This document shows, piece by piece, positions 1 through 9,592 of a stretch of DNA of 23,639 nt. Every line of letters begins with the position of its first letter. Within the stretch, counting starts at the first letter, position 1. The notes beneath the pieces are model-generated. The model had not been told where the DNA came from, made no database searches, and saw nothing but the letters and a program-made list of their open reading frames with translations. Origin of the DNA: CAZMCT01 sp964564785 (GTDB taxonomy: Bacteria; Planctomycetota; Phycisphaerae; UBA1845; Fen-1342); the NCBI GenBank assembly GCA_964564785.1, contig CAZMCT010000060.1, positions 1 to 23,639 on the forward strand, in the 5' to 3' direction. Both the position numbers and the translations under genes were made by a program.

Positions 1-1498
1 CCGTGGTGCCGGTGCGGGCGACGAGCGCGCTCATGTCGGCGGCGGCGGCCTTGGCGGCCTCGATGGCCTCCTTGGGCAGCCCCAGCTCCAGCCCGAAAGC
101 CTCGCTGACATCGGACTTGCGTGAGAGCCGCAACATCAGGACGAGGGAGACCAGCGCGAGGCCGGCCAGCCCCGTCTGGGGTCCGTAGTGGCGGACGAGA
201 TCGATGGCTTCGCCGAGCGTGCCGGCGGGCGCGGTGAGTGCGTCGTCGGTGGGGGTGTCGTAATAACGTGAGATGGCCACGTTTTCCTCGGCCTGGGGGC
301 GCACCAATTGCACGATCTGGGGGATCAGCCGGGCGCGCTCGGCCTGGAAGACCTCCTCGATCTGGGCCTCGGTGGGTTCGGCGTCGCCGGGGTTCGCACG
401 CCGGAAGATGCCGGCCAGGTACGAGTGCGAAAGACTGATGGCCGCGGTGACGAGCTTCACGTCGCCGGGGGGCGTCGCGGTCGTCTCCTTCTTGAGACCG
501 ACGCGGTTCTCCGATTGCGTCGTCTCGCGCTCCTGCGTTTCCAGCAGCCCGGGGCCGTTGACGGCGACGGCGACGTTGGGCTGCACGCCGGGGACCTCGC
601 TGCCGCGGCCGCGCGTGACGCGCTCGGTCTCGGTCTGGGAGCGGGTCTCCTGGCCCTTGGTGGGCGTCTCGGACTCGACGTTGCTGGCGGTGGAGTTCAG
701 CTCGACCTGCACGCTGAGCAGGGCCCGGGGGTCGGCGAGGATCTGGCGGATCTTGGACGCGTAGCGCTGCTCCTCGCGGGCCAGCTTGCGGTCGAGCAGC
801 GTGGTGACCTCCTGCTCGCTGTCCCAGTCGAGCGCCACGCGGCCGGCGGCGTCGAGCACCTCGACGTTGTGCGGCGGCAGGCCGGCCACCGCGCCCGAGA
901 CCAGCCGGGCCGCGGCCAAGGCGAGCGCGCGGGGCACTTCCTGACCGCCCTTCATCACCAGCGTGACGCTGGCGGATCCCGGCGGTGCGGTGCGGGTGAA
1001 GCTCTTGCGGGCCAGGCCGGTGACGTTCAGGAACACGCTGGCGCTGCGGACGCCCTGGAACTGCCGCAGGACCTGCTCGAGCGTCTGCTGCAAGGCGTAG
1101 GTCCAGCGGCGGTCGTTCTCCTCCATGGAGATCCAGGGGTTGGAATCGCGGATCAGGTTGGCAAAGGCGGTGCTGGTGTCGGCCGGCAGCTTCTCGTCGA
1201 GCTGGAGCTGGGCGAGGAGGGCCCGCGTGTTGGCGGAGGCACGGACGTAGACGCGGCTGCCGCGAACTTCGGCGGGCTCGTTCATCCGCTCGAGGCCGGT
1301 GCGGACCAGGGCGAGTTCGTCGGGGGCCAGGTCCTGCTCGAGCAGCGGGACCATCTCGGGCGTGGCCGCCCAGTGTGCTAACCAGAGGAGCGAAACGGTG
1401 ACCAGGGCGCCGCCCAGCAGCAGCGCGATCCGCTGCGACGTGTTGATGTCGCGCAGCCGGGTGAGGATCTGCGTCAGGAGCTTCTGGAGGGCTCCCAT
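1..1498 (-). CDS. fliF: Flagellar MS-ring protein FliF (3' end cut by window edge)
   Basis: FliF forms the MS ring in the inner membrane, the base on which the flagellar rod, export gate and FliG rotor ring assemble. The frame is open from an ATG at 1498 to the left edge, giving 499 codons; FliF proteins are usually about 530-570 residues, so only the C-terminal FliG-binding end should be missing. Visible parts are a first membrane segment at about residues 24-41, a ring-building region with the conserved DSNPW...ENDRRW-type segment and a 'VRSASVFLN' strand, a polar low-complexity middle, and a second membrane segment at about 440-458. The start is supported by an in-frame TAG 9 bases upstream and a GGAG about 11 bases upstream. 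It is the last visible gene of the flgB-flgC-fliE-fliF run, the usual order in bacteria. Family assignment is firm. Confidence 0.93.
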   Translation of the reverse strand, partial: MGALQKLLTQILTRLRDINTSQRIALLLGGALVTVSLLWLAHWAATPEMVPLLEQDLAPDELALVRTGLERMNEPAEVRGSRVYVRASANTRALLAQLQLDEKLPADTSTAFANLIRDSNPWISMEENDRRWTYALQQTLEQVLRQFQGVRSASVFLNVTGLARKSFTRTAPPGSASVTLVMKGGQEVPRALALAAARLVSGAVAGLPPHNVEVLDAAGRVALDWDSEQEVTTLLDRKLAREEQRYASKIRQILADPRALLSVQVELNSTASNVESETPTKGQETRSQTETERVTRGRGSEVPGVQPNVAVAVNGPGLLETQERETTQSENRVGLKKETTATPPGDVKLVTAAISLSHSYLAGIFRRANPGDAEPTEAQIEEVFQAERARLIPQIVQLVRPQAEENVAISRYYDTPTDDALTAPAGTLGEAIDLVRHYGPQTGLAGLALVSLVLMLRLSRKSDVSEAFGLELGLPKEAIEAAKAAAADMSALVARTGTT

Positions 1499-1565
1499 CC
1501 TGGGCTACTCCGGGCGGTCTCCGCCGCCTCGTCCGCGGTTGCGGGGCGCGACGCGCGTCCCGGCG

Positions 1566-1862
1566 CTAGACGCGGAGCTGTTTGAGCTCGCTGTACGCGT
1601 CCAGCAACTTGTTGCGGATCTCCAGCAGCAGGCTGAAGGCGACTTCCGCCTTGCGGGCGGCCGTCAGCACCTCGGTGATGTTGTCACTTTGGCCGGTCAG
1701 CACGTTGTGAATCCCCTGGTCCGCCTCGGCCTGCATGCGGCTGACCTGTTCGAGCTGCGCGCGAAGCTGGTCGGCGAAATCGCCGCCGAGCGGGGCCGCG
1801 GCACCCGGCGGCGCCGACGCGGGCCCGCTGGGCGCTGGGTGGCTGGAGATCGGGTTTACCAT
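1566..1862 (-). CDS. fliE: Flagellar hook-basal body protein FliE
   Basis: FliE is the small adaptor joining the MS ring to the proximal rod. The 98-residue product has the usual length (about 95-110). Its N-terminus is a variable Pro/Ala-rich stretch. The conserved C-terminal half follows (about 30-98): 'FADQLRAQLEQVSRMQAEAD', 'GQSDNITEVLTAARKAEVAFSL' split over two helices, and the terminal 'RNKLLDAYSEL' helix typical of FliE. The ATG at 1862 has a GGGAG about 12 bases upstream, slightly far but usable. It lies 68 bases after flgC and 67 bases before fliF, transcribed with both. No odd residues seen. Confidence 0.95.
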   Translation of the reverse strand: MVNPISSHPAPSGPASAPPGAAAPLGGDFADQLRAQLEQVSRMQAEADQGIHNVLTGQSDNITEVLTAARKAEVAFSLLLEIRNKLLDAYSELKQLRV

Positions 1863-1930
1863 AGATCAGACCACTCCCGTCCGCACAGCGGCCCGCCCGC
1901 GGCGGCCAGCCATCCTTTCGCGTTCTGGAT

Positions 1931-2329
1931 TCATGCGAACAGCCGGATCGCCTGCTGGATCATGTTCCGCGTCAACGTCATCATGCTCGTGTTGAGCTCG
2001 TAGGCCCGGCTCGCGGCCAGGGCATCCACATACTCCATCGTGATGCTGACGTTCGGCAATTGAACATAGCCGTGGAGGTCGGCGTCGGGATGCCCGGGGT
2101 CGTACTTCCGGCGCGGCGGCGACGGGTCCTGCACGACCCCGCCGACATGCACGCCCGGGCCGCCCCGGCCGTCGCCGGCCGCAAACGTGACAAAGCGGCG
2201 GCGGTAGGGGCCCACCGTTCCGTCTTCGCTGCGGGTGACCTCGGCGTTGGCGATGTTTCCGGCAATCACGTCCAGCCGTACGCGCTGGGCGACGAGCGCC
2301 GAGTTGCTGATGTCCAGGGCGCGGATCAT
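1931..2329 (-). CDS. flgC: Flagellar basal-body rod protein FlgC
   Basis: FlgC is a proximal rod subunit exported through the flagellar type III system. The 132-residue protein carries the N-terminal rod/hook signature (about residues 5-32, 'ALDISNSALVAQRVRLDVIAGNIANAEVTR' in essence, with the NIAN motif). It ends in the conserved C-terminal rod helix with 'ITMEYVDALAASRAYELN' followed by 'MMTLTRNMIQQAI'. Length is normal for FlgC. The start codon overlaps the flgB stop by four bases (ATGA, 2326-2329), so translation is probably coupled to flgB. The central region is short and glycine-rich, as in other FlgC proteins. Confidence 0.95.
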   Translation of the reverse strand: MIRALDISNSALVAQRVRLDVIAGNIANAEVTRSEDGTVGPYRRRFVTFAAGDGRGGPGVHVGGVVQDPSPPRRKYDPGHPDADLHGYVQLPNVSITMEYVDALAASRAYELNTSMMTLTRNMIQQAIRLFA

Positions 2330-2763
2330 TCGACGCGTCCTCGGATGGCCCGCAGCAGGAGCTGGAACTTGCCCCGCAGCATGTTGGTGGCGAACTCGTA
2401 CGACAGCGCGTTCTCAGTCACTTCGCCCAGCAACTGCTCGAGCCGGGCGTTCGTTCCGTCGTGGAAGAGCACGTTCGGCGCCGGTTCCACCGCCGGGCGC
2501 ACGCGGAGCTGCTGGTCGGGCCCGGTCGAGAATTGCGCGTTGCCGCGCAAGGACAGCCGGCCGCCGGGGGCGGGCTCTTCGAGAGCGCGGCGGAGCGAGG
2601 TCTGGAACGCCTGCGGGTCGAGGCGGCGCGAGTGATAGTCGGGAGTGTCGATATTGGCGGCGTTGTCGGCCAGGACGCGGTGGCGCTCGTCGGCGAAGCG
2701 TGCCGCGAGCTCGAGGGCCTGGGTGGTGCGCGAAGCGCTGAGGCGATCGATCCAAGTGCCCAT
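2326..2763 (-). CDS. flgB: Flagellar basal-body rod protein FlgB
   Basis: FlgB is the rod subunit nearest FliE. The 145-residue product carries the FlgB/rod signature near the N-terminus: 'DNAANIDTPDY' at about residues 33-43, the diagnostic N-x-A-N-x-x-T-P-x-[YF] pattern. The C-terminus has the conserved 'YEFATNMLRGKFQLLLRAIRG' helix. I chose the ATG at 2763 because a GGAG lies 5 bases upstream (2769-2772). The frame stays open far upstream, but that stretch is out of frame with the regulator gene it overlaps. A sigma-54 promoter match sits just upstream at 2785-2800, predicting an 11-base leader. flgB is thus the first gene of a sigma-54-controlled rod/MS-ring unit. Confidence 0.94.
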   Translation of the reverse strand: MGTWIDRLSASRTTQALELAARFADERHRVLADNAANIDTPDYHSRRLDPQAFQTSLRRALEEPAPGGRLSLRGNAQFSTGPDQQLRVRPAVEPAPNVLFHDGTNARLEQLLGEVTENALSYEFATNMLRGKFQLLLRAIRGRVE

Positions 2764-2784
2764 GACGGCTCCGCCGTGCGAGGG

Positions 2785-2800
2785 GGCAAGACGCATGCCA
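2785..2800 (-). promoter_or_regulatory. Predicted sigma-54 (-24/-12) promoter for flgB-flgC-fliE-fliF
   Basis: Read on the minus strand the site is TGGCATGCGTCTTGCC, against the sigma-54 consensus TGGCACGNNNNTTGCW. Both invariant dinucleotides, GG (2799-2798) and GC (2787-2786), are present at the required spacing. Only two consensus positions differ (C to T, final W to C). It lies in the 41-base gap between the regulator stop and the flgB start. Transcription should start near 2774, just before the flgB ribosome-binding site at 2769-2772. The gene directly upstream encodes a sigma-54 activator, which makes a chance match less likely. Confidence 0.72.
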
Positions 2801-2804
2801 GCGA

Positions 2805-4208
<1,404 letters not shown>

Positions 4209-4223
4209 GGGTGCTCCTTGAAC

Positions 4224-5117
4224 CTACGCAGCGCTCGGTTGCGAACGCCCGGGGCCCTGCGCCGCCGTCGTCGGCGTCGCCTGCGGCAGGAAGATCGCGA
4301 ACTCGGCCCCCCCGCCGGGACGATTGGCAGCCGTCATCCGGCCGCCATACGCCTCCACGAGCCGGTGGGCAATCGTCAGCCCGAGTCCGGTCCCCTGGGG
4401 CTTGGTGGTGAAGAACGGGTCAAAAATCCGGTGCTGAATCTCCTCGGGCAGACCTGCGCCCTCGTCCGCCACCCGCAACTCCACCTCGCCCTCGGCGACC
4501 GCCGCGGCCGAAATGCGGACCTCGCGGTCCGGCGGCGAAGCCTCGGCCGCGTTCAGCACGAGGTTGACCAGCACGCGCTGCAAGCCGTCTTCGTCAGCCC
4601 GCACGCACAGCCCGGGATCCGGCACGTGCAGCACCAGGCGCACGCGCGCGGCATCAAGCCGCGGCCGCGTCGCCTCATGCACGCGCTCCAGCAGCGGCCG
4701 AAGCGGAAGAACGGACAGCTCCCGCTCGCGCGGGGCGAGCGCCAGCGTGTCGTGCACGACGGCCTCGATGGCCTGCACGCCGGACTCGATTTTCTCGATC
4801 AGGCGGAGTGCGGCCGTGAGATGGTGCCGCCGGCATTCATTGCGGAGCAGGCCACTGTAGAGTTGGATCGCGCCGAGGGGGTTGCGGACCTCATGGGCCA
4901 CGCCCGCGGCCATCTCCCCGAGCGCCGCCAACCGTCGCCGCAGTTCGAGTTCGCGGTCCTTGCTGGCCAGTTCCTGGCGCAACCGCCCGATCTCGAGCTG
5001 AAGGGCGGCGTGAGTCTGCTGGAGACGCCCGGTGGCATCGAGGTAGTCGCGGAGCACGGCCGAGAGGCTATCGGCGGGCTCGGGCGCAGGGGCGGGACTC
5101 GACGACTCGTGCGACAT
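4224..5117 (-). CDS. Soluble two-component sensor histidine kinase (NtrB/FlrB-like)
   Basis: This kinase should phosphorylate the NtrC-type regulator encoded directly after it. It has no membrane segment or large sensor domain, only a short Pro/Ser-rich N-terminus and a coiled-coil stretch (about 27-62). The HisKA helix holds H75 in 'AAGVAHEVRNPLGAI'. The HATPase_c domain follows with the N box (N185-N189, 'NLVLNAAEAS'), the G1 motif 'DEGAGLPEE', the F box 'FDPFFTTK' and the G2 motif 'GTGLGLTIAHRLVE'. Lacking a transmembrane sensor, it resembles FlrB/FleS/FlgS, which read basal-body assembly from the cytoplasm; that parallel is inference. The start is uncertain. ATG 5117 has GGAG 6 bases upstream and is preferred. 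ATG 5135 forms an ATGA overlap with the previous stop and would add six residues. Confidence 0.92.
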   Translation of the reverse strand: MSHESSSPAPAPEPADSLSAVLRDYLDATGRLQQTHAALQLEIGRLRQELASKDRELELRRRLAALGEMAAGVAHEVRNPLGAIQLYSGLLRNECRRHHLTAALRLIEKIESGVQAIEAVVHDTLALAPRERELSVLPLRPLLERVHEATRPRLDAARVRLVLHVPDPGLCVRADEDGLQRVLVNLVLNAAEASPPDREVRISAAAVAEGEVELRVADEGAGLPEEIQHRIFDPFFTTKPQGTGLGLTIAHRLVEAYGGRMTAANRPGGGAEFAIFLPQATPTTAAQGPGRSQPSAA

Positions 5118-5131
5118 GCGGCGCTCCGTGG

Positions 5132-5593
5132 TCATCCGGTGACATCGGCGGCGGGGGTCGGGGAACTGGCGGCCTGGCGGGCGTACGCGGCGTTCGCGGC
5201 CTGGCCGCCGTTGACCGCGCGCAGCTCGCCGGCGACGGCCTGCTTGCGGGCGGACAGCAGCGCTCCGTCCTCCTGGTCGGTGCGGAGGATGACGCGCAGC
5301 AGTCCGTTGATCTCCTGGAGCAGCGCCGCGGCCTGGACGCGGTGGGTCTCGGGCAGCGCCGCGTACATGTCGTCCCAGTTGCGGCGATACGGGGCCAGTT
5401 GGTCGTTCAGCGTGGCCAACGCAGCCACGAGGTCTTGGCGCTCGTGAAGGATCGACAGGAGGCGCTCGGGTCGATCGCCGGCGATGAGCGCCCGCTGGCG
5501 GTCGCTCAATTCGCGCAGCTTGCGGTACAGGTCGCGCTGCTGGCCCAGCAGCAGGACAAGTGTGTGCGGGTCGAGTTCCAAACACGCAGTCAT
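5132..5593 (-). CDS. FlgN-like flagellar export chaperone
   Basis: The 153-residue product is almost all helical and fits the FlgN family, cytoplasmic chaperones that hold hook-filament junction proteins for export. Family-like features are the N-terminal 'LLGQQRDLYRKLRELSDRQ' helix, the 'ALIAGDRPERLLSILHERQDLV' segment (the usual place where FlgN says Q/R-x-L-I-x-G-D/N), and a long second helix. A disordered Ala/Gln/Ser tail ends near 'NAAYARQ'. The ATG at 5593 overlaps the upstream TPR gene stop by four bases (ATGA), and its own stop overlaps a possible kinase start the same way. FlgN is poorly conserved, so a profile search would be needed for certainty; the flagellar operon context supports the call. 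Confidence 0.65.
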   Translation of the reverse strand: MTACLELDPHTLVLLLGQQRDLYRKLRELSDRQRALIAGDRPERLLSILHERQDLVAALATLNDQLAPYRRNWDDMYAALPETHRVQAAALLQEINGLLRVILRTDQEDGALLSARKQAVAGELRAVNGGQAANAAYARQAASSPTPAADVTG

Positions 5594-7923
5594 GGTCTCT
5601 CCTCCGGCCGCCAGGCCGCGGTTTCGACGGTGTTCTCGAAGAGTCCCGAAGTGGTTGCGAGCGTCAGCAGGCGATCCCAGTCGGCGGCGTCGGGCGCGCC
5701 GCGTTCGCGGAACAGGTCCGTCGGGGTGTTGCGCAAGGCCCAGCGGGCGGACTCGAGGGCGCGGGCCGCACCGGCCGGGTCGCCCAGTCGCAGGTACGTG
5801 TTCGCGAGTTGCGTGCCGGCGGCGAGGGCCGCAGGATCGTGCGGGTAGCGCATCGCGACGGCGCTGTAGGTGCGCAGGGCGGCCTTGAGCGATTCGAGGT
5901 CGTTGAGCTCGAAGTGACAGTCGCCGAGATACAGCAACGCGAGCCGCGTGTAGGTCTCGAGCGACGGATCGAGGTCGGGCTGAGCGTCGAGGTCGCGGAC
6001 GAGTTCGTCGAAATGCTGGGCGGCGAGCCGGAAGCGAGCCTGACTCTCGGCGGCCGCGGCCTCGGGCGGCGTGCCGGGGGGCGGCGCGGCCCGCAGGGCC
6101 ATGGCGCTGCGGCGATACGCGTCGGCCAGCATGAAGCGGGCCTGCCAGCCGTCGGGTCCGTCGGAATAGAGCTCGCGGAACTCCTCGAGCCGCCCGATCG
6201 CCTCACCGTACCGCTCGGTGCCCAGCAGCAGCTCGCACAGGACGAGCAAGGCCGCGCGGAACACCTCCGCGTCCGGCGAGGCGCGGTCGCCGGCGAGCAG
6301 TTCGGCCAGGAGCTGCCCGGCCTGTTCCTGCTGGTCGGGGCCGCGGGTCATCCATAGCCGCGCGGTTCCGAGCGCGGCCCAAGTGCTCTCGGGCAGGCGC
6401 GGGTACTCGGCCCGTAACCGTGCGTACCAGCGCAGGGCATCGTCCGCCATCCCGCCGGCCTCGCAGGCCTGCCCCAATCGCAGGAGCGCCTGCGGAACCC
6501 TTGGATCGTTGCTCCGCCCGTGAATGAAGCGCTCGAGGGCCCGATACTCGTCCGCCGGGCGCCCGGCCCCCCCGCCGGGGCCGTACTCTTGCGCGGCCCA
6601 CCACAGGAATTCGGCCAACCGCGGCTCGTTCGGCGCCAAGCCGTCGGCCGCCCGCTCGAGCCTTTGCCAAGCGAGGGGGTCGTCGGCCTCGTCGTGTTTA
6701 TCCGCCGAGTCGGAGGCGCGGAGCTCACCCGCGAGCGCAAGGTACGCGACGGCACTGCGGAAGTCGCCGGCGGCGCGGCGCTGGTCGTGCAGGCGAGTGA
6801 GGGTCTGAAGCAGGTCTTCGCGCAGGCTTCCGGCCGCCAATCGGCCTTTTCTGATCAGCCTGAGCACCATTTCGAAGGCTTGCCGGGCTTCCTCGTGAGC
6901 CCCGAGTTGGGCGCGAGCCCGTCCCAGCTCCACGGCCGCCTGCGCCCGGAGTGGGGCGTCGGGGTGCATTTCGAGGGCGCGCTCGAGCTCGGCGACGGCG
7001 TCCTGCGGCCGGTCCTGGGCGAGCCGCAACCGGCCGAGGAGGACGTGGCTCAGACTGGGGAGGTGGCCGAACTGGTCGAACTCTACCGGGCGCCGGGGCG
7101 CCTGGGCGATCGATTGCAGGACCCACTGGATGAGCGGCTCGGCCTCGGCCAGCCGCCGCTCGTGCAGCAGGACGAGCGCTCGGAGGTAATCGAGGTAACC
7201 CTTGCGGTCGGAGGTCGTGAGTTGGGCGGCGTGTCGCTCGATGAGCTCGCGGGCGTGATCGGGGCGGCGCTCCTCGAGTGCCGCGGCCACCGCCTGTTGC
7301 AGGACCGCCCAAAAGTACGGCGGGGATAATTGCGGGCTGGCGAGGCATTGCTCGAGGATTGCGAGGCGCTCGGCCGGCGTCAGGGCCAGCTCGGCGACCA
7401 GATCGAGCAGCGCGCGGAGCACGTCCGTCATTTCCGCCGTATTGAGCTCCTGAGAGAGCAGCTCTTTCAGCTTTGCCAATGCACCGGGGCGGTCGCCCAG
7501 CCACCGGCTGGTCAGGGCGTCGCGAAATGCTGCCCGGGGGCTAGCCGGGCGACCCAGTTCGACGGCCAACCGGTCGTGATTGACGATCTTCGAAAGGTTC
7601 TCGGGGTGGTGCTCGGAACGGCCCTGCTCGATATGGAACAGCAGTTCCGCGAGGCGTTCGTGGAGCACGGCCCGCTGCTGGGAGGGCAGCGGCGGTTGAG
7701 TTTCGAGCAGGTTTGCGACCGCGTCGGCTGCGGTGAGGGGGTCGCCGGCGTGCTCCAGCACGGCGATGTCGGCGAGCAGCGTATCAAAATCGCGCGGCGG
7801 TACGGGCGGCGCCAGGCGATACAAAGTGACCGCCCCGACAACTGCGGCCACCAGCGCCAGAGGTACCTGCCAGCGGCCGCGCAGCAGGGAGCCTGATTGT
7901 GCCCGCTCCGGTGCGGTGCCCAT
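5590..7923 (-). CDS. Membrane-anchored TPR-repeat protein, head of the flagellar operon
   Basis: A 777-residue protein with one N-terminal membrane segment (about 20-36, 'VPLALVAAVVGAVTLY') and then a long chain of helical TPR-like repeats to the C-terminus. Typical units include 'RPQDAVAELERALEMHPDAPLRAQAAVELGRARAQLG' and 'AGGMADDALRWYARLRAEYPRLPESTWAALG' in parts. With a single N-terminal anchor and a short positively charged cytoplasmic tail, the repeats probably face the periplasm. The ATG at 7923 follows a GGAA/AGG-type site and is the last Met before the anchor; the open frame upstream (to 8265) lacks coding character. Its stop overlaps the FlgN-like start. TPR scaffolds mediate protein-protein contacts; a role in flagellar assembly is inferred only from the operon. 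No catalytic domain is visible. Confidence 0.82.
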   Translation of the reverse strand: MGTAPERAQSGSLLRGRWQVPLALVAAVVGAVTLYRLAPPVPPRDFDTLLADIAVLEHAGDPLTAADAVANLLETQPPLPSQQRAVLHERLAELLFHIEQGRSEHHPENLSKIVNHDRLAVELGRPASPRAAFRDALTSRWLGDRPGALAKLKELLSQELNTAEMTDVLRALLDLVAELALTPAERLAILEQCLASPQLSPPYFWAVLQQAVAAALEERRPDHARELIERHAAQLTTSDRKGYLDYLRALVLLHERRLAEAEPLIQWVLQSIAQAPRRPVEFDQFGHLPSLSHVLLGRLRLAQDRPQDAVAELERALEMHPDAPLRAQAAVELGRARAQLGAHEEARQAFEMVLRLIRKGRLAAGSLREDLLQTLTRLHDQRRAAGDFRSAVAYLALAGELRASDSADKHDEADDPLAWQRLERAADGLAPNEPRLAEFLWWAAQEYGPGGGAGRPADEYRALERFIHGRSNDPRVPQALLRLGQACEAGGMADDALRWYARLRAEYPRLPESTWAALGTARLWMTRGPDQQEQAGQLLAELLAGDRASPDAEVFRAALLVLCELLLGTERYGEAIGRLEEFRELYSDGPDGWQARFMLADAYRRSAMALRAAPPPGTPPEAAAAESQARFRLAAQHFDELVRDLDAQPDLDPSLETYTRLALLYLGDCHFELNDLESLKAALRTYSAVAMRYPHDPAALAAGTQLANTYLRLGDPAGAARALESARWALRNTPTDLFRERGAPDAADWDRLLTLATTSGLFENTVETAAWRPEERP

Positions 7924-8124
7924 CCTGAGCTTCCGTTGCGTCCTGCATGAATCCTGACCACGGCCGTAGGCCGGGGTCGCCTGGCCTTCTATCGGAAGCT
8001 TGTCCGCCGCCGGCGCATCAAATCTGCGCTCACCGGGACCGACCGGGTGGGGTAGCGCCAGCGTACAGTTATTGGGAGCGCGCGCCCGATAGGAAACAGC
8101 GTAGGTGCAGAAAGTGCCGTTCTG

Positions 8125-9588
8125 ATGAGCCGAGTAGACGTACTGCTGATCAGTGACGACCGCCACCTGACCGAGCTGGCCGGCCGGCGTCAACCGCCTG
8201 GGGCCGTGCTTCGCTGCGCGTCCCCGCAAGCGGTCACGAAAGAGCTGTTGGTCAGCACGGCTCAACTGTGGATTGACATTGACGCCAATCCCGTGATCGC
8301 TCCCGATCTAGTCCGAGGTCGTCCAGTCTATTTCTACTCCCAGTTGCCGGCCGAGCACGGTAGCCGCCCTGACGGTATCCCGGTGCGCAAGCCGTGCAGT
8401 CCGAGTGTAATGGACGTGTTGTGGGCGGGGGCGGTGTCCGAGCGCGAAATGCCACGGCCGGACCCCGCACACCCGCTTCCGGACTGGCTATTGGACTTTC
8501 ACGAACTCGATCTGAAGCGCTTGTGCCGTCGCTGTGTCGGCGAGCTGGCGGCCCGGCTGGGTTATCGCGATGCCTCGTTGTACCTGTTTGATTCGAATCG
8601 CGGGTTGCTCACGCTCGCGGAGACGACGCATCGGAGGTCGATCGACCTGACCGTGCCGCTCCGCGACGGCGAAGGGCGGCTCATGGTGGCGACGGCGCTT
8701 GCGGGACGGCTGCTGCACACGGAGCACGCGCAGCAGGAGCTGAGGGCCCGCGGCCTGCCAGCGCACCCGGAGCGGGGATATCGCGACGACAAGTGTCTGA
8801 TCGCGCCGCTGGTGAGCGAAGGGCGATTGTGGGGCGTGCTGAATTTCAGCGGGCGTATTCGGACGCGGGTGACGGAGCTCGGGCTGCCACTGGCGTCGGT
8901 GTTTGCGTTCCTGGCCCGCAGCCTGCACCACGCGTGCGTGTATGAGCAGGCTCGGACGGAAGCCCGAGTGGACAGCCTGACGGGTCTTTACAATCAACGC
9001 TGGATGCAGGAAGCGCTGGGCAAGGAGATTCGCCGGGCGCAGCGGTTCAACTCGCCGCTGTCGGTGTTGATGGTGGACCTGGACGGTTTGAAGGCGGTGA
9101 ACGATCGACAGGGACATGCCGCGGGCGACTGTCTGCTGCGGCACATCGCGGGCCGCATCGGCGGGGTGTTGCGGCAGTTCGACGGGGCGGCGCGCGTGGG
9201 CGGTGACGAATTCGTGATCATGTTGCCGGGCACCACGCTGATCGGGGCCCGGCAAGTCGCGCGGCGGCTGCTCGATTCGATCCGCGAGAACACCGCGCTG
9301 TATCAGGATGCACCGCTGCCGATCAGTGCGAGCGTCGGTATCGCAGAGTGGCGGCCGGACTGGGATGCGCGGCAGTTGCTCGAGGCGGCCGACCGCGCGA
9401 TGTACACCGCGAAATGCAGCGGACGCGACAAGCTGGCGTGGGCGCCGCCGGGCACGGTCCGGCTCGGCGGCCCCGAGGCGAGCACGGCCGGGCGGCCAGC
9501 CGGCGGTCGCCGCGGCCGTTCGCCGCCGGAGCCGACGTCCGGTGCGCTGACCGCAGGTGTACCCCGCCGAGTTCGCGGATCACACTGA
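8125..9588 (+). CDS. Diguanylate cyclase: diverged receiver-GAF-GGDEF
   Basis: The 487-residue protein makes cyclic di-GMP from two GTP. The GGDEF domain (about 280-440) has the intact active site GGDEF at 359-363, 'MVDLDGLKAVND' upstream, and the RxxD inhibitory site (R350-D353) exactly five residues before GGDEF, so product feedback is likely. Residues about 125-270 look like a GAF sensor domain. The first 105 residues resemble a diverged response-regulator receiver: D11/D12, D51 or D53 in 'WIDIDAN', and K89 in 'VRKP'. The C-terminal 45 residues are Pro/Arg/Gly-rich and probably disordered. It is transcribed away from the flagellar operon across a 201-base gap. Cyclic di-GMP commonly controls motility, so the location is suggestive. 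No strong ribosome-binding site precedes the ATG at 8125. Confidence 0.92.
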   Translation: MSRVDVLLISDDRHLTELAGRRQPPGAVLRCASPQAVTKELLVSTAQLWIDIDANPVIAPDLVRGRPVYFYSQLPAEHGSRPDGIPVRKPCSPSVMDVLWAGAVSEREMPRPDPAHPLPDWLLDFHELDLKRLCRRCVGELAARLGYRDASLYLFDSNRGLLTLAETTHRRSIDLTVPLRDGEGRLMVATALAGRLLHTEHAQQELRARGLPAHPERGYRDDKCLIAPLVSEGRLWGVLNFSGRIRTRVTELGLPLASVFAFLARSLHHACVYEQARTEARVDSLTGLYNQRWMQEALGKEIRRAQRFNSPLSVLMVDLDGLKAVNDRQGHAAGDCLLRHIAGRIGGVLRQFDGAARVGGDEFVIMLPGTTLIGARQVARRLLDSIRENTALYQDAPLPISASVGIAEWRPDWDARQLLEAADRAMYTAKCSGRDKLAWAPPGTVRLGGPEASTAGRPAGGRRGRSPPEPTSGALTAGVPRRVRGSH

Positions 9589-9592
9589 CGAA

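Noticed and set aside
308..1381. Long plus-strand open frame (357 codons) opposite fliF
   Set aside because: It is antisense to a clearly conserved FliF frame; its composition (Gly/Arg/Leu/Asp-rich, no domain) is that of a shadow in GC-rich DNA.
8106..8119. GGCAC...TGCA on the minus strand upstream of the TPR gene as a second sigma-54 promoter
   Set aside because: GG and GC are 10 bases apart instead of 12, which sigma-54 does not tolerate.
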